A stretch of DNA of 64,000 nt from Acidimicrobiaceae bacterium (GCA_016722025.1 JADKGZ010000003.1:124001-188000); one strand, 5' to 3'. Positions 28,086-37,165 are shown, counted from the stretch's first letter. Notes: generated from the letters alone by a model not told the origin. A program made the numbers and translations.

Positions 28086-28091
28086 TAGGGT
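28086..28091 (+). promoter_or_regulatory. -10 box of leaderless transcript
   Basis: TAGGGT, 6 bases before ATG 28098; no ribosome site is visible. Confidence 0.5.
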
Positions 28092-28097
28092 CGGGCG

Positions 28098-28673
28098 ATG
28101 GTTGCCGTGCACGACAAGCCGATCCTCGTCGTCCACACGGTTGCCGAGTGGGAGCGGTTCCTCGAAGGGCACCCGGCCGCCGACGGCGTGCGCCTGCAGC
28201 TGCGCAAGATCTCGTCACCGATGCCCGGCATCACCTACGCCGAGGCGCTCGACGCGGCGTTGTGCTTCGGTTGGATCGATGGTCAACGCAGTGCGCTCGA
28301 CGACAACTACCACCTGCAGGTGTTCACGCCGCGGCGACCGCGCAGCATCTGGTCACAGCGAAACCGCGACCACGTCGAGCGCCTGACCGCCGAAGGCCGC
28401 ATGCGCCCGCCTGGCCAGGCACAGGTGGATCGAGCGAAGGCCGACGGCCGGTGGGATGCCGCCTATCGCCAGAGCGCGACCGACGTACCGCCCGACCTGC
28501 AGGAAGCGCTCGACGCGAGCCCGGCGGCAGCAGCGTTCTTCGCGCAGCTCTCCAGCCAGAACCGGTTCGCGATCCTGTTCCGCATCGGCAACGTCAAGCG
28601 CGCCGACACGCGAGCCAGGAAGATCGCCACGTTCGTGGAGATGCTCGAGCGCGGCGAGACCGTGCACCCGTAG
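28098..28673 (+). CDS. YdeI/OmpD-associated family protein
   Basis: 191 residues. It matches the YdeI-like family by the N-terminal segment GITYAEALDAALCFGWIDGQR (a Trp-Ile-Asp-Gly core near 58), the middle TPRRPRSIWSQRN and the C-terminal OmdA-type segment FFAQLSSQNRFAILFRI followed by ADTRARKIATFVEMLERGE. Members are small cytoplasmic proteins linked to bacteriocin or stress protection; the mechanism is not established. It stands alone with its own leaderless promoter. Confidence 0.82.
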   Translation: MVAVHDKPILVVHTVAEWERFLEGHPAADGVRLQLRKISSPMPGITYAEALDAALCFGWIDGQRSALDDNYHLQVFTPRRPRSIWSQRNRDHVERLTAEGRMRPPGQAQVDRAKADGRWDAAYRQSATDVPPDLQEALDASPAAAAFFAQLSSQNRFAILFRIGNVKRADTRARKIATFVEMLERGETVHP

Positions 28674-28726
28674 AGCGGCGGCACATCGGCACCAGCGGTG
28701 CGCACAGCTCGGGCTCGCACGGGTCG

Positions 28727-28732
28727 TACGCT
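28727..28732 (+). promoter_or_regulatory. -10 box of leaderless transcript
   Basis: TACGCT, 6 bases before ATG 28739; same box and spacing as at 25559. Confidence 0.5.
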
Positions 28733-28738
28733 CGCCTC

Positions 28739-28918
28739 ATGAAGTCCGCGCTCGGCACCGTCATCGGCTGGCTCATCGTTGCATTGCTCGTCTTCTGGGG
28801 CTTCGGGTTCGTGCTCGGCACCTTGCGCTGGTTGCTGCGCAGCTTCCTGATGTTCCTGATCCTGGGCGGCCTGGTGGTGGCCTACCTGGCGCTGAAGGAT
28901 CCACCGAAGGTGGAGTGA
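28739..28918 (+). CDS. Small two-helix membrane protein
   Basis: 59 residues, not a recognised family. Two hydrophobic helices (about 5-27 and 32-52) are separated by a short basic turn (LRWLLRS), and the tail KDPPKVE is probably cytoplasmic. The clear TACGCT-N6-ATG promoter and the codon use of its neighbours support it as a real gene. It lies 71 bases before lon. Function unknown. Confidence 0.6.
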   Translation: MKSALGTVIGWLIVALLVFWGFGFVLGTLRWLLRSFLMFLILGGLVVAYLALKDPPKVE

Positions 28919-28944
28919 GACCTGCGTGACATCGGCGACACAAC

Positions 28945-28982
28945 CTTGACAAGGTTGCATTCAAGTTTCGTGACGCTACGTT
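28945..28982 (+). promoter_or_regulatory. lon promoter with candidate HspR (HAIR-like) operator
   Basis: CTTGACA-N7-ATTCAAG at 28945-28965 keeps the outer CTTGA/TCAAG and exact spacing of the HspR inverted repeat (CTTGAGT-N7-ACTCAAG) known before actinobacterial lon and dnaK. A -35-like TTGCAT (28955-28960) and -10 TACGTT (28977-28982) follow with 16-bp spacing, and the ATG is 7 bases later. The operator would cover the -35. An overlapping palindrome AACCTTG-A-CAAGGTT (28942-28956) is an alternative site. Confidence 0.5.
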
Positions 28983-28989
28983 GTGCCGC

Positions 28990-31440
28990 ATGTCCGACCC
29001 GACAACCTCCACGACGACCACCTCCGGCACGTCCACCAGCACGACAACCGGCACGACAACCGGCACGACAACCGGCACGACGACACTGCTGTTGCCGGTG
29101 CTCCACCTGCCGTCGGTGGTGCTGCCCGGCACCGTCGTCACCATCTCGCTCGACCACGACCAGGCCCGCGCCGCCATCGAGGCCGCCGGCCGCGCCGACG
29201 GCCGCATCGTGCTCATCGAACCCGGCAACGGCGAACCCGGCAACGGCGAACCCGGCAACGGCACCGCGCACAACGCCACTCCGCCCGCCGGCACCGTGGG
29301 AGTGGTGGCCCGTGTGCCCAACACGGCAACGCTGCCCAACGGCGAGCAGGCCGCCATCCTGCAGGCCGAACGGCGAGCCCGCATCGTGGCGGTGCACACC
29401 AGCGAGCGCGGCGCACACCACGCCGAGGTCGAACTGATCACCGATGCCCGGCCCACGCCGCGGGTCGAGGCCGCCACGCGCGAGCTGCGAGTGGTGCTGG
29501 AGGAGATCGCCAAGTTGCGCCAGAGCCGGCGCCTGCCCGAGATCCTGCGCACCATCACCGAGCCAGGCTCACTGGCCGACGCGGTCACCACCTGGAGCGA
29601 AGCCGGCGACGAGCGCCGCGCCGAAGTACTGCACGCGGTCGACCTCGAGCACCGCCTCGCGCTGCTCACCGAGTGGGCGCGCCAGCACATCGCCGAGCTG
29701 CAGGTGAGCGCACAGATCCGTGCCGACGTCACCGAAGGCGTCGACAAGCAACAGCGCGACTACCTGCTGCGCCAGCAGCTGGCCGCGATCCAGAAGGAGC
29801 TCGGCGACGGCGACGACAACGTGGTCACCGACTACCGCACCCAGCTCGACGAGCTCCGCCAGCACCTGCCCGAGAAGACCTCCACGTTCGTGGCCAAGGA
29901 GATCGAGCGACTCGAGCGGATGAGCCAGCAGTCGCCCGAGCACAGCTGGGTACGCACCTGGCTGGATCGCGTGTTCGAACTGCCCTGGGCCACGCGCACG
30001 CTCGACCAGGTGCAGCTGGATGACGCCCGTGCCCAGCTCGACGCCGACCATCATGGCCTCGACGACGTGAAGAACCGCATCGTCGAGTTCCTCGCCGTGC
30101 GCAAGCTGCGCGCCGACCGCGGCGTCGCCGACACCGACGGCCGAGCTGCCGGCACGGTGATGACCCTCGTCGGCCCTCCCGGCGTGGGCAAGACCAGCCT
30201 CGGCGAGTCGATCGCGAAGGCGATGGGCCGCAACTTCGTGCGGGTCGCACTGGGCGGCGTGCGCGACGAGGCCGAGATCCGTGGCCACCGGCGCACGTAC
30301 GTGGGCAGCCAGCCCGGTCGCATCGTGCGCGCCATCATCGAGGCCGGCAGCATGAACCCCGTCGTGCTGCTCGACGAGGTCGACAAGGTGAGCCCAGGCG
30401 GTTGGGGCGGCGACCCCACCGCCGCCTTGCTGGAAGTGCTCGACCCCGCACAGAACCACACCTTCCGCGACCACTACCTGGAGATCGAGCTCGATCTGTC
30501 GCAGGTGGTGTTCATCGCCACCGCCAACGTCGCCGACACCATCCCGGCGCCACTGCTCGACCGCATGGACCTCATTCGGCTCGACGGCTACACCGAGGAC
30601 GAGAAGGTCTTCATCGCGCAGCGGTACCTGCTGCCCCGCCAGCTCACGCGAGCGGGCCTCACCACCGATGAAGTCGTGGTGGCCGACGACGCCGTTCGCA
30701 CCACCATCGGCGGGTACACCCGCGAAGCCGGAGTGCGCTCGCTGGAGCGCGAGCTGGGCAAGCTCAGCCGCAAGATCGCCGCCAAGGTCGCCACCGCCCA
30801 GCAGTTGCCACCGATCGACGTGGGCGTCGACGACGTGCGCGAATGGTTGGGCCGGCCGAAGGTCGACGACTCGATCCCCGAGCGCACCAACGTGCCCGGC
30901 ATCGCCACCGGTCTCGCCGTCACCGGCGCCGGCGGCGACGTGCTGTTCGTCGAGACCACAGCCTTTCCGCTGGCACAGGATGGCGAGCCCACCCTCACAC
31001 TCACCGGCCAGCTGGGCGAGGTGATGAAGGAAAGTGCGCACATCGCGCTGTCGTACGTGCGCTCGCATGCGGCCGAGTTGGGCGTCGACCCCGCCGCCAT
31101 GGCGAAGCGAGTGCACGTGCACGTGCCCGCGGGGGCGGTGCCCAAGGATGGCCCGTCGGCGGGCGTCACCATGACCACCGCGTTGGTCAGCCTGCTCACC
31201 GGCAGGCTGGTGAAGCCCAACCTGGGCATGACCGGCGAGATCACCCTGCAGGGCAAGGTGCTGCCCATCGGCGGCGTCAAGCAGAAGGTGCTCGCGGCTC
31301 ACCGCGCCGGCCTCACCGAGGTGGTGCTCCCCAAGCGCAACGGCCCCGACCTCGACGACGTGCCCGAGCGCGTGCGCGACCAGATGACCTTCCACCTCGC
31401 CGACACTTACGCCGACGTGCTCGCTGCCGCCTTCTCCTGA
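28990..31440 (+). CDS. lon: ATP-dependent Lon protease
   Basis: 816 residues. It degrades misfolded and regulatory proteins in the cytoplasm. Walker A GPPGVGKTS (about 396), Walker B VVLLDEVDK, and the Ser-Lys dyad in PKDGPSAGV (Ser about 724) and GGVKQKVLA are all present. The N-terminus is unusual: about 32 residues almost entirely Thr/Ser/Gly, coded by a 12-bp tandem repeat, precede the normal LPVLHLPSVVLPG. A second repeat (GNGEP units, about 77-91) sits inside the N-domain. The promoter supports ATG 28990; a start near the TTG at 29092 would remove the Thr-rich part. The HAIR-like site suggests HspR heat-shock control. Confidence 0.95.
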   Translation: MSDPTTSTTTTSGTSTSTTTGTTTGTTTGTTTLLLPVLHLPSVVLPGTVVTISLDHDQARAAIEAAGRADGRIVLIEPGNGEPGNGEPGNGTAHNATPPAGTVGVVARVPNTATLPNGEQAAILQAERRARIVAVHTSERGAHHAEVELITDARPTPRVEAATRELRVVLEEIAKLRQSRRLPEILRTITEPGSLADAVTTWSEAGDERRAEVLHAVDLEHRLALLTEWARQHIAELQVSAQIRADVTEGVDKQQRDYLLRQQLAAIQKELGDGDDNVVTDYRTQLDELRQHLPEKTSTFVAKEIERLERMSQQSPEHSWVRTWLDRVFELPWATRTLDQVQLDDARAQLDADHHGLDDVKNRIVEFLAVRKLRADRGVADTDGRAAGTVMTLVGPPGVGKTSLGESIAKAMGRNFVRVALGGVRDEAEIRGHRRTYVGSQPGRIVRAIIEAGSMNPVVLLDEVDKVSPGGWGGDPTAALLEVLDPAQNHTFRDHYLEIELDLSQVVFIATANVADTIPAPLLDRMDLIRLDGYTEDEKVFIAQRYLLPRQLTRAGLTTDEVVVADDAVRTTIGGYTREAGVRSLERELGKLSRKIAAKVATAQQLPPIDVGVDDVREWLGRPKVDDSIPERTNVPGIATGLAVTGAGGDVLFVETTAFPLAQDGEPTLTLTGQLGEVMKESAHIALSYVRSHAAELGVDPAAMAKRVHVHVPAGAVPKDGPSAGVTMTTALVSLLTGRLVKPNLGMTGEITLQGKVLPIGGVKQKVLAAHRAGLTEVVLPKRNGPDLDDVPERVRDQMTFHLADTYADVLAAAFS
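29041..29079 (+). repeat. 12-bp tandem repeat in lon coding for Thr-Gly-Thr units
   Basis: Three exact copies of ACGACAACCGGC plus a partial fourth, in frame, coding TTTG units of the Thr-rich N-terminus of Lon. Copy number may vary between strains. Confidence 0.8.
29218..29262 (+). repeat. 15-bp tandem repeat in lon coding for GNGEP units
   Basis: Nearly three in-frame copies of a unit containing CCCGGCAACGGCGAA, inside the Lon N-terminal domain. The insertion falls in a probable surface loop. Confidence 0.75.
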
Positions 31441-31484
31441 AGGCCGCAGCTGCACGCGGGCATCGGATGGGCAACACTGGGGAC

Positions 31485-32465
31485 ATGTCACCCCGCCCGC
31501 CGCTGCCACTGCTGGCCGCCGTGCTCGTGTTGAGTGCGGGGTTCACGACGGGGTCGGCAACAGCGACGGCCCGGTCACCACAACGGCCGGCGGCCATCGA
31601 CGCTGCGTCACAACCGGCCACCGCTACTGCCGCCGGTGCGCGGCTCGCGTTCGCCGCCCAGCGCTACCGAACGCCCATCTTCGCCGGCACCACCTCCTCC
31701 ACGGTCACCTACGGCAGCGCGCCCGACCTCGTCAGCAACCTGCCGGTGAACCTCCAGCTCGACCTCTACCGGCCCACCGGCGACAACGCCACCAGCCGCC
31801 CGCTGCTGGTGTGGATCCATGGCGGCGCGTTCCTCGGCGGCAACCGCGGGCAGATGGCGAGCACAGCGGTTGCATATGCGAAGCTCGGCTACGTGACCGC
31901 CTCGATCTCGTATCGGCTCGACCCGGGCAACCACTGCGTGGAGGTGCAGGCGGGGCTGTACACGGGCAGCCGGCTGGCGGCCGAACGGGCGCGCTGCGAG
32001 CGCGCCATCCTCGGCGCCCGCGACGACGCGGCGATGGCCATCAGCTGGCTGCGTGCGCACGCCACCACCTACGGCATCGACGCCACACGCGTCGCCGTGG
32101 GCGGCAGCTCGGCCGGCGCGATCACCGCCATCCACGTCGGTCAGACGCTGAACTCAGCGGGCAACCCGCCACCGGCCGCCTCGCAGGTGTCGGCCGTGCT
32201 GGCGATGTCGGGATGCAACTACGTCGACGGCTCGATCGATGCGTTCGACGCGCCGGTCGCCATCTCGGCCAGCGGCGGCGACCCGCTGGTGCCGTTCGCC
32301 TGCTCGGTTGCCACTGCCAACGCCGCGGCGGCAACGGGCACGCCCGTGCTGCGCAACTTCTACGAGCAGGAGAGCGCCCACGCCCAGGCCCTGTACGCCC
32401 AACACCAACCCGAGATCGACCGCGCCTGGCGGTTGTTCCTCATCGACCACCTGCACCTCGCATGA
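31485..32465 (+). CDS. Exported alpha/beta-hydrolase (carboxylesterase-like)
   Basis: 326 residues. A signal peptide (PLPLLAAVLVLSAGFTTGSA) ends near residue 25, followed by an Ala/Thr-rich linker. The hydrolase core has the oxyanion motif WIHGGAFLGGNRG (about 108), the nucleophile elbow GGSSAGA (about 208) and the late Asp/His candidates GGDPLV and ESAHAQAL. Similar to carboxylesterase/lipase type B; it probably hydrolyses esters outside the cytoplasm. Two conserved Cys (HCVEV, RARCERA) could form a disulfide. AACACT 6 bases before ATG 31485 is a weak leaderless -10. It ends 16 bases before the dioxygenase. Confidence 0.82.
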   Translation: MSPRPPLPLLAAVLVLSAGFTTGSATATARSPQRPAAIDAASQPATATAAGARLAFAAQRYRTPIFAGTTSSTVTYGSAPDLVSNLPVNLQLDLYRPTGDNATSRPLLVWIHGGAFLGGNRGQMASTAVAYAKLGYVTASISYRLDPGNHCVEVQAGLYTGSRLAAERARCERAILGARDDAAMAISWLRAHATTYGIDATRVAVGGSSAGAITAIHVGQTLNSAGNPPPAASQVSAVLAMSGCNYVDGSIDAFDAPVAISASGGDPLVPFACSVATANAAAATGTPVLRNFYEQESAHAQALYAQHQPEIDRAWRLFLIDHLHLA

Positions 32466-32481
32466 CCAACGACGAACGCGC

Positions 32482-33243
32482 ATGATCGACGACGACCTCA
32501 CGCAGCTGGCGACCGACTTCGCCCGCGACGGGGCCGTGTGCGTGCGCGGGCTGGTGGGGCCGGCGCTCCTGCAGCGCGTCACCGAGGCGGTGGAAGCCAA
32601 CCTGGCCCGGCCCAGCGACCTGGCCCAAACGGCCAGCGCCGGCGACGACCCCGGCCGCTTCGTGGAGGACTTCTGCAACTGGCAGCGCTTCCCCGCGTAC
32701 CTCGAGCTGGCCCGTGCCACCGCAACCACCGCGCAGGCACTGATGGGTTCGCAGTCGGTGCGCCTCTACCACGACCACCTGCTGGTGAAAGAAGCCGGCA
32801 CCCGGCAACCGACCCCGTGGCACCAGGACCAGCCGTACTACGACGTCGACGGACGCGACGTGATCAGCATGTGGCTGCCGGTCGATGCGGTACCGCGTGC
32901 GAGCACGCTCGAGTTCGTGGCCGGCACCCACCTCGGCCCGTGGCTGATGCCGCGCACCTTCATGCAGAGCGAGGCCAAGTGGTTCCCGGAGGGTTCGCTC
33001 ACCGAGGCGCCCGATGTGCAGGCGAATCGCTCGGCGTTCCCCATCCTGGGCTGGGAGCTGCAACCCGGCGACGCGGTGTTCTTCCACGCCCTCACACTGC
33101 ACGCAGCGCAGGGCGCCACCGGTCGCCGGCGAGTGGTGTCCATCCGCTACCTGGGCGACGACGCGCACCGGGTCGAGCGCCCGTGGCGCTGCAGCCCGCC
33201 CATGCCCGCCGACGCAACCTTCCCCGACCTGCTCGCAAAATAG
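32482..33243 (+). CDS. Phytanoyl-CoA dioxygenase (PhyH) family protein
   Basis: 253 residues. A non-heme Fe(II)/2-oxoglutarate oxygenase: the HxD pair is in WHQDQPYY (about 114), the distal His in FFHALTLHAAQG (about 200) and the 2-oxoglutarate Arg probably in GRRRVVSIRY. Family members hydroxylate acyl-CoAs, small molecules or antibiotics; the substrate here is not predictable. It follows the esterase by 16 bases and may share its transcript. Confidence 0.85.
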   Translation: MIDDDLTQLATDFARDGAVCVRGLVGPALLQRVTEAVEANLARPSDLAQTASAGDDPGRFVEDFCNWQRFPAYLELARATATTAQALMGSQSVRLYHDHLLVKEAGTRQPTPWHQDQPYYDVDGRDVISMWLPVDAVPRASTLEFVAGTHLGPWLMPRTFMQSEAKWFPEGSLTEAPDVQANRSAFPILGWELQPGDAVFFHALTLHAAQGATGRRRVVSIRYLGDDAHRVERPWRCSPPMPADATFPDLLAK

Positions 33244-33293
33244 GTAGTCGGTTACTCACGACAGCGATGTGGTCGCGAGCGCACACTGCGTGC

Positions 33294-34124
33294 ATGTCGT
33301 ACCAACCACCATTTCCTCCTGGCGGGCAGCCGCCGCAGCCACCGCGGTCCACCCCCATTCCCAGCGACTCGTTCCAGGCGCCACAGGGCACCGGCATGCC
33401 CGGCAGCGGTGTGCCCCCGACGCCCGGCGTGTACTTGGGCAACCAGGGGCCGCTGCCCACCATCGCGTACCCCACGGCCAAGCGGTCGCGCAGCTGGGGC
33501 GGGTACCTGATGACGCTCATCATCCTCGGCGCGGTCGGCGTCGGCTCGTGGGCCGTGTACAAGACCGTCAGCAAGGCCACCGACGCGGCCAACGACGCCA
33601 TCAACCAGGGCAACGAAGTGTCGGATCCCCACCTCTCCTCCAACGATCGCAACGCGCTGGGCCTCAGCGGTGACGAGCAGTTCCTGTACGACGGTGCGGC
33701 GGCGGCGGCCATCACCACCGCCTTGGACAACGGCATCGCCGGCCAGCCGACCGCGTTCACGCAGATCGGCCTGTATGGCGACTACGCCATCGCGACGGCA
33801 CAGAACCCGTCGCTACCCGACCACCTCGACCAGTACATGTGGCGCACCGGCTCCCTCGGCACGGCGAGCCCCCAGCCCAGCGATGCCGCGGCGCCGACGA
33901 TGACGTTCACCGTCGACGAGATCGACTGGACCGCCGTGTCGGCGGTGGTCGCCAATGCGGCGACGCTCAGCAAGGTCGAACAGGGTGAGGTGAGCTACGT
34001 GGTCGTGCAGCGCGACACGTTCACCGCCGACCTGCCCGTGGTGGTGCGCATCTACGTGAACGGCCCTCGCGGCAGCGCCTACATCCAGGTCGCGGCCGAC
34101 GGTACCGTCGTCAACGTCTTCTGA
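33294..34124 (+). CDS. Membrane-anchored hypothetical protein with Pro-rich N-terminus
   Basis: 276 residues, no named family recognised. The first 65 residues are Pro/Gly/Ser-rich (PPFPPGGQPPQPPRS), then a single transmembrane helix (about 70-88, GGYLMTLIILGAVGVGSWAVY), then an outside domain of about 180 residues ending DGTVVNVF. The orientation would be N-terminus inside. CACACT 6 bases before the ATG is a weak leaderless -10. The layout resembles actinobacterial envelope proteins of the DUF4190/DUF4352 kind, but I cannot assign one. Confidence 0.7.
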   Translation: MSYQPPFPPGGQPPQPPRSTPIPSDSFQAPQGTGMPGSGVPPTPGVYLGNQGPLPTIAYPTAKRSRSWGGYLMTLIILGAVGVGSWAVYKTVSKATDAANDAINQGNEVSDPHLSSNDRNALGLSGDEQFLYDGAAAAAITTALDNGIAGQPTAFTQIGLYGDYAIATAQNPSLPDHLDQYMWRTGSLGTASPQPSDAAAPTMTFTVDEIDWTAVSAVVANAATLSKVEQGEVSYVVVQRDTFTADLPVVVRIYVNGPRGSAYIQVAADGTVVNVF

Positions 34125-34178
34125 GGCGCGAGCGGGGCTGGGTGGGCCGCGGCCGACAACGCCTCCACTCCCACGTTC

Positions 34179-34184
34179 TAGGCT
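34179..34184 (+). promoter_or_regulatory. -10 box of leaderless transcript
   Basis: TAGGCT, 7 bases before ATG 34192; no ribosome site between. Confidence 0.5.
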
Positions 34185-34191
34185 GGCGCTC

Positions 34192-35430
34192 ATGACAGCG
34201 TCGTCGCACCTCTCCAACGTCTGGTTCTCGGTCACCCCCTTGCAGGTCTCGCACGGGCAGGGGTGCTGGGTCACCACCACCACCGGCGAGGAGTACCTCG
34301 ATTTCGCCGCGGGCATCGCGGTCAACTCCACCGGCCACGCGCACCCGAAGGTCGCCGAGGCGATCGGCGCGCAGGCGCAGCGGTTCATCCACGCCCAGAT
34401 CAACGTGTTCAAGCACGACCTGCTCGAGCCGTTGGCCGCGAAGCTGGCCGAGCTCTCCCCGGGCGCCATCGACACGTTCTTCTTCGCCAACTCCGGCGCC
34501 GAGATCACCGAGGCCGCGGTCAAGCTGGCCAAGCAGGCCACCAAGCGGCCGCACACGGTGGTGTTCAGCGGCAGCTTCCACGGCCGCACCCACATGGCCA
34601 TGGCGATGACCACGTCGAAGACCGGCTACCGCGCCGGCCATGCACCGCTGCCCGCCGGCGTGTTCGTGGCCCCCTACCCCGACCCGATGGCCGCCGACCA
34701 GGATGCCGAGGTCGCCAAAGCGCTGTACGGCTTCGATCACCTGCTGAAGAGCATGACCGCGCCGGAGGAGACCGCGTGCGTCATCCTCGAGCCGGTGCTC
34801 GGCGAAGGCGGCTACATCCCCGCGCCGCAGGCGTTCATGCACGGCCTCGTCGAGCGCTGCAATCAGCACGGGATCATGTTCATCGCCGACGAGGTGCAGA
34901 GTGGCTTCGGTCGCACCGGCAAGATGTTCGCCGTCGAGCACTACGGCATCGAGCCCGACATCATCTGCATGGCCAAGGGCATCGCCAGCGGCTTCCCCTT
35001 CGCCGCGCTCGGCACCCGTCGCGAGCTCGACGACAAGTGGCCCAAGGGCAGCCATGGCGGTACCTACGGCGGCAACGCGATGGGTTGCGCAGCGGCGCTG
35101 GCCACCATCGACATCATGGCCGACCCTGCGTTCCTGGAGAACGTCAACGCTCGCGGCGCCCAGCTGCAGGCGGGCATTCGAGAGCTGCAGCAAGAGCACA
35201 GCACCATCACCCAGGTGCGCGGCCTGGGCCTGATGGTGGGCACCGAGTTCGACGATGCCGCGCGGGTGAGCGCCATCACCAAGCACTGCCTGGAGGAAGG
35301 CCACCTGATCCTGATGAACGCCGGCACCTACGGCAACTGCCTGCGCTGGATGCCGCCGCTGGTGGTGAACGAGCGCGAGATCGATCTCGCGCTCGCAGCC
35401 TTCGGCGCCGCGCTCAAGGCCACTGCCTAG
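34192..35430 (+). CDS. Class III aminotransferase (GabT-like)
   Basis: 412 residues. PLP fold type I, subgroup II: NSGAEITEAAVKLAKQAT (phosphate loop, about 103), FSGSFHGRT, IADEVQSGFGRTGKMFA (PLP Asp) and the Schiff-base Lys in CMAKGIASGFP (about 263). Closest to 4-aminobutyrate or 5-aminovalerate transaminases; ornithine or beta-amino-acid use is possible. No succinate-semialdehyde dehydrogenase is adjacent. The stop is immediately followed by the ATG of a MarR regulator, which may control this gene. Confidence 0.9.
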   Translation: MTASSHLSNVWFSVTPLQVSHGQGCWVTTTTGEEYLDFAAGIAVNSTGHAHPKVAEAIGAQAQRFIHAQINVFKHDLLEPLAAKLAELSPGAIDTFFFANSGAEITEAAVKLAKQATKRPHTVVFSGSFHGRTHMAMAMTTSKTGYRAGHAPLPAGVFVAPYPDPMAADQDAEVAKALYGFDHLLKSMTAPEETACVILEPVLGEGGYIPAPQAFMHGLVERCNQHGIMFIADEVQSGFGRTGKMFAVEHYGIEPDIICMAKGIASGFPFAALGTRRELDDKWPKGSHGGTYGGNAMGCAAALATIDIMADPAFLENVNARGAQLQAGIRELQQEHSTITQVRGLGLMVGTEFDDAARVSAITKHCLEEGHLILMNAGTYGNCLRWMPPLVVNEREIDLALAAFGAALKATA

Positions 35431-35865
35431 ATGCCCAGGCTCGACGCCGAGCGCATCGGGCTGTGGCGTCAGTTCTGCGGGGTCTCGGCCATGTTGCAGC
35501 GCCGCGTCGACCAGACCCTGATCGACGAGCACGGCCTGCCGCTCACCTGGTTCGACGCGCTCACCGACATTCGCGCTGCCGGCGGGTCGATGCGCGTGCA
35601 CGAACTGTGCGAGGTGCTCGGCGAGGTGCCCAGCAGCCTCTCGCGACGGCTCGACCGGATGGAGGAAGCCGGCTACGTACGGCGCAAGCACACGCCGCAA
35701 CCAGACGATCGGCGAGCCGTCACGGTGTCGCTCACCGCCGACGGCCGCACGGAGTGGCGCGACGCCAACACCACCTACCGCCGCCTGGTGCAGGAGCACT
35801 TCGCCAAGCGGCTCACCGACACCGACATCGCCGCGCTGCAGCGAGTGTTCAGCAAGCTGGGCTGA
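35431..35865 (+). CDS. MarR-family transcriptional regulator
   Basis: 144 residues. Winged helix: recognition region VHELCEVLGEVPSSLSRRLDRMEEAGYV (about 52-79) and wing RKHTPQPDDRRAVTVSLTADG, typical of MarR. It starts directly at the base after the aminotransferase stop, so it is co-translated with it. The ligand is unknown; a link to amine or amino-acid catabolism is suggested only by position. Confidence 0.88.
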   Translation: MPRLDAERIGLWRQFCGVSAMLQRRVDQTLIDEHGLPLTWFDALTDIRAAGGSMRVHELCEVLGEVPSSLSRRLDRMEEAGYVRRKHTPQPDDRRAVTVSLTADGRTEWRDANTTYRRLVQEHFAKRLTDTDIAALQRVFSKLG

Positions 35866-35977
35866 CCCCGAGCCGCCCCGGTGGCAGCCTGTGGGTTCCG
35901 TCCGATTGGCCACTTCGCCCGGCGCGGCAGACTTCCAGGATCGGCGAACGTCGTTGCCACAGGCAAGGAGCTCCCCC

Positions 35978-37160
35978 ATGTCCGACCCCAACACCACTGC
36001 AGTCATCGTCGATGCCGTGCGCACGCCGCTCGGCCGCCGCAACGGCAAGCTCAAGGACTGGCACCCGGTGGATCTGGCCGGCGAGACCCTCAAGGCGCTG
36101 CAAGAGCGCACCGGCATCGACCCGGGCCTGGTCGACGACGTGATCATGGGGTGCGTGATGCAGGTGGGCGAGCAGGCGGTCAACGTCGGCCGCAACGCGG
36201 TGCTGGCTGCCGGCTGGCCCGAGCACGTGCCCGGTACCACCATCGACCGCCAGTGCGGCAGCAGCCAGCAGGCGGCTCACTTCGCGGCACAAGGCGTGAT
36301 CGCCGGCGCCTACGACATCGTGGTGGCCGCCGGTGTGGAAGTGATGACCCGCGTGCCGATGGGTTCGTCGATGGCCGACGGCAAGTTCGGCTTTCCCTTC
36401 GGTCCGGCCGTCGGCGCCCGCTACGCCGGCGAGGGCGGCCTGGTACCGCAGGGCATCTCCGCCGAGATGATCGCCGACAAGTGGGGCCTCACCCGCGACG
36501 ACCTCGATGCCTTCGGCGTGCGCTCGCAGGAGTTCGCCCGCCGGGCCACCGACGAGGGCCGCTTCGAGCGCGAGATCCTGCCGTTGATGGGCTCCGACGG
36601 TGCGCTGATGAGCACCGACGAAGGCCTGCGCGACACCACCCTCGAGTCGCTCGCCAAGCTGAAGCCGGCCTTCCGCGCCGGTGGAGGAGGGCGGCCGCGT
36701 CACCGCCGGCAACTCGTCGCAGATCACCGACGGCGCCTCGGCGATGCTGATCATGAGCGAGGCCAAGGCCAAGCAGCTGGGCCTCACCCCGCGTGCCCGC
36801 TTCGTCAACTTCGCCCTCGCCGGCGACAACCCGCGCATGATGCTCACCGCCCCCATCCCCGCCACCCAGAAGGTGCTGGCTCGCGCCGGCCTCACCATGG
36901 AGGACATGGACATCACCGAGATCAACGAGGCGTTCGCCTGCGTGGTGTTGGCCTGGGCGAAGGAACTGCACCCCAACATGGACACGGTCAACGTCAACGG
37001 CGGCGCCATCGCACTCGGCCACCCGCTGGGCGCGTCGGGTGCCCGACTGATGACCACGCTGCTGTGCGAGCTCGAGCGCACCGGCGGCCGCTACGGCCTG
37101 CAGACGATGTGTGAGGGCGGCGGCATGGCCAATGCCACCATCATCGAACGCCTAGGTTGA
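35978..37160 (+). CDS. Acetyl-CoA acetyltransferase (thiolase) with one frameshift
   Basis: About 393 residues after repair. The first frame runs from ATG 35978 (AAGGAG 7 bases upstream) to about 36685, and the second frame carries on from GGRVTAGNSSQITDGA to the stop at 37160; one extra G in the GGAGGAGGGCGG stretch explains it. The active-site Cys is in TIDRQCGSSQQAA (about 89), the His in GGAIALGHPLGASG and the second Cys in QTMCEGGGMA. It exchanges acetyl-CoA and longer 3-ketoacyl-CoA in fatty-acid breakdown. Alone in its gene neighbourhood; with meaA it could support acyl-CoA metabolism. Confidence 0.93.
37153..37158 (+). promoter_or_regulatory. -10 box of leaderless transcript
   Basis: TAGGTT, 7 bases before ATG 37166 and overlapping the thiolase stop. 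Confidence 0.45.
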
Positions 37161-37165
37161 CCTTC

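Noticed and set aside
28942..28956. AACCTTG-A-CAAGGTT palindrome as the main lon operator
   Set aside because: Not excluded, but the HAIR-like layout better fits known lon control and the -35 position; recorded as the alternative.
36680..37160. Second, separate short thiolase gene
   Set aside because: It is the in-family continuation of the upstream frame; one base change joins them.
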